The notes: generated by a model not told the origin, from the sequence alone. Positions 45,964-55,958 are shown, counted from the first letter of the stretch. The stretch is 64,000 nucleotides of DNA from Brevundimonas nasdae (GCF_016654005.1 NZ_JAEPWN010000013.1:1-64000), one strand, 5' to 3'. Made by a program: numbers and translations.

Positions 45964-47246
45964 AACTCCGTCTCCGGCGCCACCCGGCCCAGCATCCACA
46001 GGGCCAGAATGCTGATCACCGCAGACCCGGCCAGATAACCGCCAACCGCCACCGGCCCGAACGTCGTCGCCAGCTTCATGGCGATGAAGGGCGCCAGTGA
46101 CGCCCCGATGATGCCCGCCAGGTTGAAGGCCATCGACGCGCCCGTATAGCGAACCGTCGTCGGGAACGGCCGGGCCATCGCCGCTCCAATCGGCCCGTAG
46201 GTGCAGCCCATCAGGCCGAAGCCCAGGGCGAAGAAGATCAGCAGGCCCGTCAGGCCCAGGCCGAACAGCGGGGCGAACAGCATCCCGAACAGTCCGATCC
46301 CGACCGACGACCAGATCAGCACCTTCACCTGTCCGTACCTGTCAGCCAGCAGCGCGGTCACGGGGATGAAGGCGGCGAAGAACAGCACCCCGATCAACTG
46401 GATCGGCAGCACGTCGGCCCGCGCCAGACCCATGCCCGTCGTCGCCCAGCCCAGGGCGAAGACCGTCATCAGATAGAAAAGCGTAAAGGTCGTCACGCCG
46501 CTGAACGTGCCCAGCACCAGCGCCGCCTTGTGGTTCGAGAACAGGGTCACGGCGGGCGCCTTCACCCGCTCATGCCGGTCGACGACCTTCTGGAACTCGG
46601 GCGTCTCGGTGATCTTCAGGCGGACCCACAGGCCCACGAAGACCAGAAGTGCGCTGGCGATGAACGGAATACGCCAGCCCCAGGTTTCGAACGCGCCCTC
46701 GCTCATGGTCGAGGTCAGAATGATGAAGGAGGCGGTCGAAAGGATGAAGCCGATGGGCGCGCCCAACTGCGGGAACATGCCGAACCAGGCCTTCTTGCCC
46801 GGAGGCGCGTTCTCGGTGGCCAGCAGCACCGCTCCGCCCCACTCGCCGCCCAGACCCAGACCCTGGCCGAACCGGCACAGCGCCAGCAGCAGCGGCGCGA
46901 CGATGCCGACCGACTCGTGCGTCGGCAGAACTCCGATGGCGACCGTCGACAGACCCATGGTCATCAGAGCCGCGACCAGCGTGGTCTTACGCCCCACCTT
47001 GTCGCCGAAATGGCCGAACGCCAGCGCCCCGATGGGGCGCGCGAAGAAGGCGATGGAGAAGGTCGCGAACGACGACAGCATGGCCGTGGTCGGGTCGCCG
47101 CCGGGGAAGAACAGGCGCGGAAACACCAGCACCGCCGCCGTGGCGTAGATGTAGAAGTCGTAGAACTCGATCGTCGTGCCGATCAGGCTGGCGAAAAGAA
47201 CGCGCCCATTCCGGGCGGTTGGCGAAACTTTCTTGGCGTCTGACAC
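45960..47246 (-). CDS. MFS metabolite:H+ symporter
   Basis: 428 residues from the GTG at 47246, which has AGGA 7 nt upstream; a TTG at 47300 would add 18 residues. Twelve membrane helices. IGTTIEFYDFYIYATAAVL, GDKVGRKTTLV (A-like loop), FGQGLGLGGEWGGAVLLATE and GWRIPFI are the metabolite:H+ symporter (ShiA/ProP/KgtP) signature. It likely imports an organic acid or osmolyte. Ligand not deducible. Its stop overlaps the SpoU gene stop by 4 nt (convergent). Confidence 0.9.
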   Translation of the reverse strand: MSDAKKVSPTARNGRVLFASLIGTTIEFYDFYIYATAAVLVFPRLFFPGGDPTTAMLSSFATFSIAFFARPIGALAFGHFGDKVGRKTTLVAALMTMGLSTVAIGVLPTHESVGIVAPLLLALCRFGQGLGLGGEWGGAVLLATENAPPGKKAWFGMFPQLGAPIGFILSTASFIILTSTMSEGAFETWGWRIPFIASALLVFVGLWVRLKITETPEFQKVVDRHERVKAPAVTLFSNHKAALVLGTFSGVTTFTLFYLMTVFALGWATTGMGLARADVLPIQLIGVLFFAAFIPVTALLADRYGQVKVLIWSSVGIGLFGMLFAPLFGLGLTGLLIFFALGFGLMGCTYGPIGAAMARPFPTTVRYTGASMAFNLAGIIGASLAPFIAMKLATTFGPVAVGGYLAGSAVISILALWMLGRVAPETEF

Positions 47247-47307
47247 GGGCTTGTCCTGATTCAACGCAACGGCAATGCTGCGATCCCCGGTTCGCGTCAA
47301 CCCGCCA

Positions 47308-49743
47308 TCAGGTTCCGCGCGGCTTGGCCCGGTTGGTCGCCTGGGCCTCAGCGGGATTTTCCGGCCACGGATGGCGCGGATAGCGGCCCCGCATGTCCGC
47401 CCGCACGCCTGCCCATGATCCAGCCCAGAACCCCGGCAGGTCCTTGGTCACCTGCACCGGCCGCCGCGCGGGTGATAGCAATGACAGGGTCAGCGCCACC
47501 CGCCCACCGCCCACGGTCGGATGGGTGGTCACGCCGAACAGCTCCTGCACCCGAATTTCGACGCGCGGCCCGCCCTCGGCGCCATAGTCGATGCCCGCCG
47601 ATCCCAACGGCGTCGTCAACCGTGTCGGCGCCAGTTCATCCAGCTTCCGCTGCAAATCCCAAGGGATCAGTCCGCGCAGGGCGTCGGCCAGCCGCCCGTC
47701 GCCGATGACCTCCAGCGACTTGGCGCCCTCCAGCAGCGGCCACAGCCATTCATCCGCCGCCGCCAGCAGGGCCGCATCCGACATGTCCGGCCAGGCGGCG
47801 TCCAGCCCATGCAGGAACGCCAGCCGCGCGCGCAGCCCTCCCGCCTGCTCGCCCCATTTCAGAACGCCCAGACCCAACGCCTCGACCTCGGCGCGCAAGG
47901 CTCCGGCCATCGCCTTGGCGTCCGGGGCGCCGACCACTTTTTCGTCCAGGACGATGGCGCCGATCTTGCGCGCACGGCGGATGACCATTCGCCCCGACGG
48001 CTCTTTGACCAACCGATCCTCGACCTCGATCAACCGACCCAGGTCCGCCTCGATCCGCGATCCGTCCAGCGCCGCCGCCAGCCGCACCCGGTCGCGCGCG
48101 TCCCCGCCGCCCAGTTCCGCCACCGCCAGCCAGGTTTCACGGGCCAGGTGATCGGTGGGCTCCAACATGGCCCCGCGCCCGCTGGCCAGCAGCAACTCGC
48201 CCGCCTTGCCGCGCGCCTTGGCGATCCGCTCGGGGAAGGCTTCGGCCAGCAAAAGCCCCGGCGCGACCGCCTCGCCCGACCCGCCGCCCGCCGCCCTGAC
48301 CCAGCGATCCGCCAGCTTCATCGCATCACGCGCGCGCGGCGACCGATCCCGCTCCAGCCCGACCAGACGGTCCGCCAGATCAACACCCGATCCGCCTAGG
48401 CCCGGCTCGCTCAGCACCGCTGCAATCTGCGCGCCCGTCATGGCGTCGCCAGCATCGGACGCCACCGCGACCATGTGCGCCAGGCGTGGCGACAGCGGTA
48501 TCCGCGTCAGCCGCCGCCCATGCGCCGACAGGCCGCCCTCAGCGTCCAGCGCGCCCAGCCGCGTCAGGACCTTCCGCGCCTCGGCCATCGCCCCCATTGG
48601 CGGCGGGTCCAGCAGGGCCAGCCCCTCGACCGACCGCGCGCCCCACCGCGCCAGATCCAGCGCCAGACTGGTCAGGTCGGCCTCTTGGATCTCAGGCCGC
48701 TGATGCGGGACCAGACCCCGCGTCTGTTCCTCGTCCCACAGACGATAGCAGACGCCCGGCTCGGTCCGACCGGCGCGTCCTCGCCTCTGTTCAGCCGACG
48801 ACCGGCTGACCTTGACCGTCGCCAGCCGGGTCAGGCCGCTGAACGGCTCGAAACGCGGCACGCGCGACAGTCCGCCATCCACCACGACCCGCACGCCTTC
48901 AATCGTCAGGCTGGTTTCCGCCACCGAGGTCGCCAGCACCAGCTTGCGCCGCCCCGGTTCGGCTGGTTCGATGGCCCGGTCCTGCTCGACCCGATCCAGA
49001 CCGCCGTACAGCGGAACCACATCGACGTTCGGCAGCCGCAGCCGCTCCTTCACCAGGCGCGCGACACGGTGGATTTCGCCCTGCCCTGGCAGGAAGCCCA
49101 ACACCGAGCCTGTCTCCTCCCCCAGCGCCGTCAGACAGGCCCGCGCCATCGCCTCGTCGAAGCGCTCGGCTGCATTGCTCCCCAGGTATCGGGTCTCGAC
49201 CGGAAACGCCCGGCCTTCAGCCTCGATCACCGGCGCGCCGTCCAGCAGCCGCGACACCCCGAGCACGTCCAGCGTCGCAGACATGACCAACAGCCGCAGG
49301 TCGTCACGAAGCACCCCTTGCGTCTCACGCGCCAACGCCAGCCCCAGGTCGGCGTCCAGACTGCGTTCGTGGAATTCATCGAACAGCACCGCGCCCACGC
49401 CTTCCAGCGAGGGATCATCCAGGATCATCCGTGTGAAGACGCCTTCGGTGATGACCTCGATTCGCGTCTTCGGGCCGATCCGGCTTTGCAGGCGTGTGCG
49501 ATAGCCGACCGTGCCGCCTGCCTGTTCGCCCAGGGTCTGAGCCATGCGGTCCGCTGCGGCGCGTGCGGCAATCCGGCGCGGCTCCAGCACCAGCACCTTG
49601 CCGTCGCCCAGCCAGGGCTGATCCAGCAAGGCCAGAGGCACGACCGTGGTCTTTCCCGCCCCCGGCGGGGCCGCCAGCACGGCTGTATTCCCGTCGGCAA
49701 GGGCGGCTTTCAGCGGTTCGAGCACGGCGTGGATCGGCAACAT
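47308..49743 (-). CDS. hrpB: ATP-dependent helicase HrpB
   Basis: 811 residues. DEAH/RHA-type helicase core: Walker A VLAAPPGAGKTTVVPLALL, LEPRRIAARAAADRMA, D-E-F-H in LFDEFHERSLDADLGLAL, SATLD, and SSAEQRRGRAGRTEPGVCYR as motif VI. The C-terminal half has the HrpB-specific region with LPRGGM-like variation absent but LDEKVVGAP and SLLSPARRPVQVTKDLPGFW, which is diagnostic of HrpB rather than HrpA. RNA-related role is not firmly known. It is divergent from the amino-acid permease. Confidence 0.93.
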   Translation of the reverse strand: MLPIHAVLEPLKAALADGNTAVLAAPPGAGKTTVVPLALLDQPWLGDGKVLVLEPRRIAARAAADRMAQTLGEQAGGTVGYRTRLQSRIGPKTRIEVITEGVFTRMILDDPSLEGVGAVLFDEFHERSLDADLGLALARETQGVLRDDLRLLVMSATLDVLGVSRLLDGAPVIEAEGRAFPVETRYLGSNAAERFDEAMARACLTALGEETGSVLGFLPGQGEIHRVARLVKERLRLPNVDVVPLYGGLDRVEQDRAIEPAEPGRRKLVLATSVAETSLTIEGVRVVVDGGLSRVPRFEPFSGLTRLATVKVSRSSAEQRRGRAGRTEPGVCYRLWDEEQTRGLVPHQRPEIQEADLTSLALDLARWGARSVEGLALLDPPPMGAMAEARKVLTRLGALDAEGGLSAHGRRLTRIPLSPRLAHMVAVASDAGDAMTGAQIAAVLSEPGLGGSGVDLADRLVGLERDRSPRARDAMKLADRWVRAAGGGSGEAVAPGLLLAEAFPERIAKARGKAGELLLASGRGAMLEPTDHLARETWLAVAELGGGDARDRVRLAAALDGSRIEADLGRLIEVEDRLVKEPSGRMVIRRARKIGAIVLDEKVVGAPDAKAMAGALRAEVEALGLGVLKWGEQAGGLRARLAFLHGLDAAWPDMSDAALLAAADEWLWPLLEGAKSLEVIGDGRLADALRGLIPWDLQRKLDELAPTRLTTPLGSAGIDYGAEGGPRVEIRVQELFGVTTHPTVGGGRVALTLSLLSPARRPVQVTKDLPGFWAGSWAGVRADMRGRYPRHPWPENPAEAQATNRAKPRGT

Positions 49744-49891
49744 CAGGCGGCTCTAGCGCGACGCGGTGCGATCACGAAAGCGTCGTCTCGCCTTAACCAC
49801 CTCGTCATGCGCGTTGCGCGCGGCCCTTTCCATCGCTAGCGTCCGCCCCAAAGCAGTCGAGGGGCTGCCAGTAATCGTGGGGAATATCTAA

Positions 49892-51436
49892 ATGTGGCGC
49901 GTTAAATCGTTGGATGCGATCCTCGCATCCGCGGAGAAAAAATCGCTAACCCGGAGCCTCGGCCCCGTTCAGCTGACCTTGCTGGGCGTGGGCGCGATCA
50001 TCGGCACCGGGATCTTCGTATTGACGTCGGAAGCGGCCCAGAAGGCCGGACCCGGCATGATGTGGAGCTTCGTCATCGCCGCTGCGGTCTGTGCCGTGGC
50101 GGCGCTTTGCTATTCAGAGATCGCTTCGATGGTGCCGGTTTCCGGCTCCGCCTACACCTACACCTATGCGGTAATGGGTGAGTTGCTGGCCTGGATGGTC
50201 GGCTGGGCGCTGATCCTTGAATACGCCGTGGCGGCCTCGGCGGTGTCCGTCGGCTGGTCCGGCTATTTCATCGGCCTATTGCAGAGTTGGGGCATATCAC
50301 TGCCCCATGCCTTATCCGTCGGCCCCTACGCCGGCGGCGTCGTAAACCTGCCCGCCCTGCTGATCGCCCTGCTGATCACCGGCCTGCTGATGATCGGCAC
50401 CAGCGAGAGCGCGCGCGTCAACGCCGTTCTGGTCGCCATCAAGGTCACCGCCCTGACGGTCTTCATCGTTCTGACCCTGCCGGTCCTGAAAGGCGCCAAC
50501 TTCACGCCCTTCACGCCGAACGGCTGGTTCGGCGATGGTCATGGAGCCGGACTGGGCGTCGTCGGAGCCGCGGCCTCGATCTTCTTCGCCTATGTCGGCT
50601 TCGACGCCGTCTCGACGGCGGCGGAAGAGACCAAGAACCCGCAACGCAACGTGCCCATCGGTCTGATCGCTTCGCTGGGCATCTGCACCATCTTCTACCT
50701 GCTGGTCGCAGCGGGTGCGATCGGCGCCATCGGCGCCCAGCCCCTGGTCGGCGCTGGCGGCGAGGTTCTGCACGCCGGTTCGTCGGCCCTGGCCGCTCAG
50801 TGCGCGACCTATTCGTCGCTGCAGGAGCCGCTGGTCTGCTCGCGCGAAGCCCTGGCCCACGTCCTGCGCGTCGTCGGTCATGAGCGTATCGGCGACTTCA
50901 TCGGCATCGCCGCCTTCCTGGCCCTGCCTTCGGTCATCCTGATCATGCTGTTCGGTCAGACCCGCATCTTCTTCGTGATGGCGCGCGACGGCCTGCTGCC
51001 TGGCTTCCTGGCGACCATCCACCCCAAGTGGAAGACGCCGCATATCGTGACGATGATCACCGGCGTCGCGGTGGCCATCTTCGCCGCCTTCCTGCCGGTG
51101 GGCAAACTGGCTGACATCTCCAACTCCGGCACCCTGTTCGCCTTCTTCATGGTGGCGATCGCGGTGATGATCCTGCGCGTGACGCAGCCTGAGCGTCACC
51201 GCCCGTTCCGGACGCCGCTGATCTGGATCATCGCGCCGTTGGCAGTGATCGGCACTCTGGGCCTGTTCTTCAACCTGCCGACGGAATCGCAGCTGGTTCT
51301 GCCGATCTGGGGCGCTATCGGCCTGCTGGTCTATTTCGCCTACGGCTATCGCAAGAGCCACGTCGGACGCGGTTTGGCCGAGGTCCATGAAACGGACGAC
51401 GACGCGCCTCCGCCGCCCGTCCCTCCGATCCGCTAA
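49892..51436 (+). CDS. APC-family amino-acid permease (CAT-like)
   Basis: 514 residues with about 12-14 membrane helices. The N-terminus has LGVGAIIGTGIFVLTSEAAQ, the G-x-G substrate-backbone motif of APC transporters, then SGSAYTYTYAVMGELLAW and WALILEYAVAASAVSVGWS, and FFAYVGFDAVSTAAEETKNP in TM6-7. This is the cationic-amino-acid-transporter-like subgroup. A short Asp/Pro-rich tail follows TM12. A 50-residue loop near 280-330 has several Cys. A strong terminator lies directly after the stop. Confidence 0.92.
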   Translation: MWRVKSLDAILASAEKKSLTRSLGPVQLTLLGVGAIIGTGIFVLTSEAAQKAGPGMMWSFVIAAAVCAVAALCYSEIASMVPVSGSAYTYTYAVMGELLAWMVGWALILEYAVAASAVSVGWSGYFIGLLQSWGISLPHALSVGPYAGGVVNLPALLIALLITGLLMIGTSESARVNAVLVAIKVTALTVFIVLTLPVLKGANFTPFTPNGWFGDGHGAGLGVVGAAASIFFAYVGFDAVSTAAEETKNPQRNVPIGLIASLGICTIFYLLVAAGAIGAIGAQPLVGAGGEVLHAGSSALAAQCATYSSLQEPLVCSREALAHVLRVVGHERIGDFIGIAAFLALPSVILIMLFGQTRIFFVMARDGLLPGFLATIHPKWKTPHIVTMITGVAVAIFAAFLPVGKLADISNSGTLFAFFMVAIAVMILRVTQPERHRPFRTPLIWIIAPLAVIGTLGLFFNLPTESQLVLPIWGAIGLLVYFAYGYRKSHVGRGLAEVHETDDDAPPPPVPPIR

Positions 51437-51442
51437 AAGCAG

Positions 51443-51473
51443 AAAGGCCCCGGATCGCTCCGGGGCCTTTTTT
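51443..51473 (+). terminator. Rho-independent terminator of the amino-acid permease gene
   Basis: An 11-bp perfect stem (AAAGGCCCCGG / CCGGGGCCTTT) with a 6-nt loop and six T residues, starting 6 bp after the stop. It also terminates transcripts from the tRNA side in part. Confidence 0.93.
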
Positions 51474-51499
51474 CTTTGGGTCCATGGTCTGAAAGACCT

Positions 51500-51584
51500 T
51501 GGTGCGGATGAGAGGACTCGAACCTCCACGCCTCTCGGCGCCAGAACCTAAATCTGGTGCGTCTACCAGTTCCGCCACATCCGC
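51500..51584 (-). tRNA. tRNA-Leu (anticodon UAG)
   Basis: 85 nt with encoded CCA. The acceptor stem GCGGATG pairs with CATCCGC, discriminator A. The anticodon arm is CCAGA / TCTGG around TTTAGGT, giving anticodon TAG. The long variable arm (CGCCGAGAGGCG-type) marks a class II leucine tRNA. T-arm has GGTTCGAGTCC. Decodes CUA/CUG. Confidence 0.96.
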
Positions 51585-51895
51585 CAACCGGCAGGACGGG
51601 CCTTCTAGGTGGAATTTCCTGAGACCGCAATCGTCTCTGTTGATGCCGTATGTCGCCGCGCCGTCGGACAGGCATTGGCCTGAAATGGGCGGAAAGCGGC
51701 CTGATCCGCTGCGTTGGGGTGGAGAGATCAGACCGCCCCGGACGTGCAGGACGCGCCGGGCGCCGGTTTTTGTGGGACCGACGCAGCCATGCGCTTAAGG
51801 CGCGTCGCCAACCGTCGACACTCGGTGAAACCACAAAGGTCCGCGCGCCAGCTCGAACGCGGCTGTCGCCAGCGGGGCCGTCAGGGCCGAAATCC
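51585..51895. other. Intergenic region upstream of tRNA-Leu
   Basis: About 310 bp. I see no gene with family support; several open frames run through it on both strands but none has coding character. It should hold the minus-strand promoter of tRNA-Leu. No integrase or attachment repeat was seen beside the tRNA. Confidence 0.4.
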
Positions 51896-52066
51896 CTACT
51901 GAAGCTTCTTTTCGCGCTTGATGGCCTGATCGATTTCAATGTCGGTGACGCCTTCCTTCTTCAGGATGCTGCGCACGACCGGGCCGGCGCCGATCAGAGG
52001 CAGAGGCTGGTCGAACAACTCGCGCCACAGGCGATCAAGCACGGTGTCTTCAACTGAAAGTTCCAT
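51896..52066 (-). CDS. Small conserved-looking 56-residue protein
   Basis: 56 residues from the ATG at 52066; longer upstream frame lacks support. Sequence is MELSVEDTVLDRLWREL followed by PLIGAGPVVRSILKKEG and a final charged helix (IDQAIKREKKLQ). It is soluble, helical and well-formed, without a known domain. It is isolated between the tRNA-Leu and the Hsp70-like gene. Function unknown. Confidence 0.6.
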   Translation of the reverse strand: MELSVEDTVLDRLWRELFDQPLPLIGAGPVVRSILKKEGVTDIEIDQAIKREKKLQ

Positions 52067-52477
52067 CTTTGGAATTCTCTCACTGGGTCCGAGACGCAAT
52101 TCACGCTTACAGATCCGACGCTCTGCGGCCCGCCAGTCACCAGCGCGGCAGGCCCCAAGCGCGGCCTGACCCAAGTCTTTGGAGGGAACGGGTCAGGCCG
52201 CCCGAACATCCCGGAGCCAGAAAGGTTCGGAATGTTCAGTGCGCCGTGCCGTCGGGGGGGACGACGCCTGCCAAAGCTACGTCAGCGCCCCCTACGGCAA
52301 TAGTTGGTGAAAATACGGGGTTTTGAGCAATCGTCGCCCCAAGGTTGTGCCGAGGCCCGGCGCAGACGCCTCATCCAGCCGGGCGAGCCAGGTTTTTCGT
52401 GACGGGCGAAGACTGGCCCTTGCCTTCACGCGCCGGGGCTTTAGGAACCCGGCTCCCCTCTCCCCAGGACGCCAGAC
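52067..52477. other. Intergenic region before the Hsp70-like gene
   Basis: About 410 bp. No gene or RNA recognised. A weak inverted repeat (GAACAT at 52204-52209 and ATGTTC at 52232-52237) is present without a T-run. It should hold the promoters for both flanking genes. Confidence 0.4.
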
Positions 52478-53797
52478 ATGACCGTGCAGCCGCCGAACAC
52501 GATCGGCATCGACTTCGGCACGACCAACACCGTCGTCGCCCTGACCGATGACGCCGGTCACGCCCGTCTGGTCACCTTCAGCACCAGCGAGGGCCAGAGC
52601 GCGACCTTCCGTTCGGCGCTCAGCTTCCAGTTTCACGCCAGCGTGGACGGCGAGCCGCCCGAACGTGTGGTCGAGGCCGGCCCCTGGGCCATCAACGCCT
52701 TCGTCGAAGACCCGCTGGAGACGCGCTTCATCCAGTCGTTCAAGACCTTCGCCGCCAGCGCCGCCTTCACCGAGACCCGGATCGACAACAAGCGTTATCG
52801 GTTCGAGGATCTGCTGGCCGCCTTCCTGCTGCGCCTCAGTCACCATGCGGGCGACGGCATGGTCAATCTGCCGCCGCGCGTCGTTGTCGGCCGCCCCGTC
52901 ACCTTTGCGGGCGGAAACCCGGACGAAGCCCTGGCCCTGCAACGCTATCAGGAGGCGTTCGGCCGCCTGGGCTTCACCGACATCCGCTATGCGCACGAGC
53001 CGGTAGGCGCCGCCTTCTATTTCGCGCGGCAGCTGAAAGAGGACGCCACGGTTCTGGTCGCCGACTTCGGCGGCGGCACCAGCGACTTCTCCATCATCCG
53101 GTTCGAGCGCACCGGCGACGCCCTTCGCTCCACGCCGCTGGCCCGTTCGGGTGTCGGGGTGGCGGGCGACGCCTTTGACTATCGGATCATCGACCAGCTG
53201 GTGTCGCCCGAACTGGGCAAGGGCGGTCAGTACCAGGCGCTGAACAAACACCTGCCGATCCCGCAGCGCTATTATTCCGCCTTCGCCCGCTGGGACCAGT
53301 TGGCCCTGCTGCGCGCCTCTCGCGACATGCGCGACATCCGCGCCCTGGCCCGCACCGCGCTGGAGCCGGAGAAGATCGAACGCCTGATCGAGATCCTGGA
53401 CGACAACCACGGCCACGCCCTTTACCGCGCCGTCTCCGCCCTGAAGATGGCCCTTTCGAAGGATGAGACGGCGGACTTCGTCTTTGCGGCAGGCGACGTG
53501 AGGATCGAAAAGCCGGTGGCCCGGTCCGATTTTGAGGACTGGATCGCGCCCGAACTGGCCGCCATCGAGGGGGCTGTGGACGAAGCTCTGGCCAAGGCCG
53601 GTCTGGCGCCCGGCGCCATAGATCGCGTCTTCCTGACCGGCGGCACATCCTTCGTGCCTGCGGTGCGCGCCATCTTCCAGCGCCGGTTCCAGGCGGACCG
53701 TATCGAGACCGGCGGCGAATTCGAGTCCATCGCCGCCGGCCTGGCCCTGATCGGGCTGGAGCCCGACCTGGACCTCTGGAGTGAAAAGGCGGTCTAG
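52478..53797 (+). CDS. Hsp70-like ATPase-domain protein (YegD-like)
   Basis: 439 residues. Actin/Hsp70 ATPase motifs: phosphate 1 GIDFGTTNTVVAL, connect/phosphate 2 VLVADFGGGTSDFSIIRF, and adenosine VFLTGGTSFVPAVRAIF. The chain ends soon after the ATPase domain, so the peptide-binding domain and lid of DnaK are missing, as in E. coli YegD. A chaperone-related role is assumed but not shown. Its stop overlaps the OmpW-like gene stop (CTAG), tail to tail. Confidence 0.9.
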   Translation: MTVQPPNTIGIDFGTTNTVVALTDDAGHARLVTFSTSEGQSATFRSALSFQFHASVDGEPPERVVEAGPWAINAFVEDPLETRFIQSFKTFAASAAFTETRIDNKRYRFEDLLAAFLLRLSHHAGDGMVNLPPRVVVGRPVTFAGGNPDEALALQRYQEAFGRLGFTDIRYAHEPVGAAFYFARQLKEDATVLVADFGGGTSDFSIIRFERTGDALRSTPLARSGVGVAGDAFDYRIIDQLVSPELGKGGQYQALNKHLPIPQRYYSAFARWDQLALLRASRDMRDIRALARTALEPEKIERLIEILDDNHGHALYRAVSALKMALSKDETADFVFAAGDVRIEKPVARSDFEDWIAPELAAIEGAVDEALAKAGLAPGAIDRVFLTGGTSFVPAVRAIFQRRFQADRIETGGEFESIAAGLALIGLEPDLDLWSEKAV

Positions 53798-54453
53798 AAC
53801 TTGCGGCCCACGCCGACCGACACGACCCACGGGTCCAGATCGACGTCGCTCTTCAACGCGCCGTCATTGATGTTGGCGTCGGTGTTGAACCACACTTTCT
53901 TGACGTCGACATTCAGGCTCCACGGCCCCTGGATGCCGATGTCGGCGCCTGCCTGCAGCGCGTAGCCGAAGCCGTTGTCCAGATCGACGGTGAAGCCGTT
54001 CTTGTCCTTGCCGCTGTAGAACAGCATGTAGTTCACGCCTGCGCCGATATAGGGGCTGACGCGGCCGGTACTCAGCGGGCGGTACTGCAGGGTCACGACC
54101 GGCGGCAAGACCCAGGTTTCATGCACCAGCGCATCCGTGACGCCGCCTTGCGCTCGGATATCATGCTTGGTCGTGCCCAGGATCGCCTCGACCGCCAGGT
54201 GGTCGGTCAGGAAATAGGTGAAGCCCAGCGTCGGCATCAAGCTGTCGCCCACATCCACCTTCAGGCCCGTGTCCGCCCCCGCCGCCGTGGTGATGGCGTT
54301 GTCGGCCTGAGAGAAGACATCGGTGACGCGCCCGGTGACGATGAAGTCGCCCTTCTTCGGCATTTCCCAGGCGATCGTGGTTTGCGCCATCGCAGGCGCG
54401 GCGAAGGCTGCGACAGCAGCGGCGGTCAGGATCAGGGTCTTCAGTTTCATCAT
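53794..54453 (-). CDS. OmpW-family outer-membrane beta-barrel protein
   Basis: 219 residues from the ATG at 54453 with GGGA upstream; ATGs at 54459 and 54450 are alternatives. A signal peptide ends at PAMAQ. The mature barrel has DSLMPTLGFTYFLTDHLAVE, PPVVTLQYRP, SPYIGAGVNYMLFY and a C-terminal KVWFNTDA...VSVGVGRKF; the final Phe is the barrel-assembly signal. OmpW proteins are 8-stranded channels for small hydrophobic molecules. In several bacteria OmpW is linked to low oxygen, and here it sits near the cyd block. Confidence 0.9.
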   Translation of the reverse strand: MMKLKTLILTAAAVAAFAAPAMAQTTIAWEMPKKGDFIVTGRVTDVFSQADNAITTAAGADTGLKVDVGDSLMPTLGFTYFLTDHLAVEAILGTTKHDIRAQGGVTDALVHETWVLPPVVTLQYRPLSTGRVSPYIGAGVNYMLFYSGKDKNGFTVDLDNGFGYALQAGADIGIQGPWSLNVDVKKVWFNTDANINDGALKSDVDLDPWVVSVGVGRKF

Positions 54454-54581
54454 CGTCATCCCGACGCCCGGGGCCGCCTCATGCGGCCGGTGTCTCAGGC
54501 GTCGGACAGGGTGATGCGCCCCCTCGCCCATTCCGACTTTGATCCAGCGCAATCATCGACGGGGTTGGACAATCTGTCCTC

Positions 54582-55958
54582 TCAGACCACCCGCCCATGC
54601 TTCTGCTGCAGGCCGACCGCGTTGGGATCAAAGACTGCGCAGACGGCGCGCACGAAGGGCCGTCCCAACGGCGTCACCACCACCAGATTGCCCTGAATCC
54701 CGATCAGGCGATCGCGGACGAAGCGGTCCAACAGCGGCCAGGCCCCTGCGACCTCGTCCAGGTCGCGCCGATGACGCCCAGCGACCGCAGCCACATCGAC
54801 AACGAAGTCGCACATCAGCCGCTCGATGATTTCGCCGACGAAAGTGTCCCGCGGCGTCAGTTCGACCCCGCGCGCCACGGGCAGTTCGCCCGCCTCAACC
54901 GCCATCCGCCAGTCCCGCTCCTTGGCGTGGTTCTGGACGAAGCCGCGCGGCGTGCGGCTGATCGACGAGGCGCCCAGTCCGATCAGCACCGGGGCCTCGT
55001 CGGTCGTATACCCCTGGAAGTTGCGACGCAGCCGCCCCGCCCGATGGGCCTGGGCCATGGTGTCATGCGGCAGGGCGAAATGGTCCAGACCGATCGGACG
55101 CCAGCCGTTGCAGGCCAAATAATGCGCCGCAGTCTGGCTCTGTTCGAACCGGGTTTCGGCGTCGGGCAGATCGGTGTCGTTGATCAGCTTCTGATGCGGC
55201 TTCATCCACGGCACATGGGCATAGCCGAACAGGGCGATCCGCTCGGGCCTCAGCGTCGTCACCTGTTCCAGCGTGGCGACCACGTCCGCCGTCGTCTGCA
55301 GCGGCAGTCCATACATCAGGTCCAGGTTCAGCGAGGTCACGCCCTGCGCCCTCAGCCCCTCTGCCGCCGCGCGGATCGTATCAAAGGACTCGGGTCGGTT
55401 GACCGCCGCCTGCACGCGCGGCGACAGATCCTGCACGCCCAGGCTGGCGCGTGTCAGACCGATCCGCCCCGCCGCCTCGATCCATTCCGGCGTCAGGACC
55501 TCCGGGTCCAGTTCGGCCGCGATTTCCGAACAGTCGCTCAGATCGAACCGAGCCGACAGGCCGTCGAACAGCCGCTCCAGATCATCGGGCGACAGCATAT
55601 TGGGCGTGCCGCCGCCGAGATGGATCGACCCGACGCGCGCCGGCCGATCGATCTTCGCCAGCACCAGGTCGGCCTCTGCCAGCAGCAGATCGACATAGCT
55701 GGAAATCACGCCCGCCCGGTTCATCGCCCGGGTGTTGCAACCGCAGTACCAGCACAGCCGCTTGCAGAACGGGATGTGCAGATACAGCGACACGGGCTGG
55801 TCCAGCGGCGCACCGCTCAGCCAGCCCGCCCAGTCGCCCGCACCGACAGCGGGCGTGAACTGCGCCGCCGTCGGATAGGAGGTGTAGCGCGGCGCGTGAG
55901 CATCATAGCGTTCGATCAGCTCACGCGTCGTCAGCACGGGGACGCTACAGAGGGACAT
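54582..55958 (-). CDS. hemN: Oxygen-independent coproporphyrinogen III oxidase
   Basis: 458 residues from the ATG at 55958 (55976 is possible). Radical SAM cluster C-x3-C-x2-C-x-C in HIPFCKRLCWYCGC, then HLGGGTPNMLSPDDL, SLGVQDLSPRVQAAVNRPE and LDLMYGLPLQT. R-x-x-Y-T-S-Y-P-T-A at the start is also typical. It makes protoporphyrinogen IX without O2. It overlaps cydX, so anaerobic haem synthesis is transcribed with the bd oxidase, which needs three haems. Confidence 0.94.
   Translation of the reverse strand: MSLCSVPVLTTRELIERYDAHAPRYTSYPTAAQFTPAVGAGDWAGWLSGAPLDQPVSLYLHIPFCKRLCWYCGCNTRAMNRAGVISSYVDLLLAEADLVLAKIDRPARVGSIHLGGGTPNMLSPDDLERLFDGLSARFDLSDCSEIAAELDPEVLTPEWIEAAGRIGLTRASLGVQDLSPRVQAAVNRPESFDTIRAAAEGLRAQGVTSLNLDLMYGLPLQTTADVVATLEQVTTLRPERIALFGYAHVPWMKPHQKLINDTDLPDAETRFEQSQTAAHYLACNGWRPIGLDHFALPHDTMAQAHRAGRLRRNFQGYTTDEAPVLIGLGASSISRTPRGFVQNHAKERDWRMAVEAGELPVARGVELTPRDTFVGEIIERLMCDFVVDVAAVAGRHRRDLDEVAGAWPLLDRFVRDRLIGIQGNLVVVTPLGRPFVRAVCAVFDPNAVGLQQKHGRVV

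Noticed and set aside
52204..52237. Inverted repeat GAACAT / ATGTTC as a terminator or operator
   Set aside because: Only 6-bp arms, long spacer, no T-run, no link to a known regulator.
51500..52477. tRNA-Leu as an integration site
   Set aside because: No integrase, no duplicated tRNA 3' end and no accessory genes next to it.
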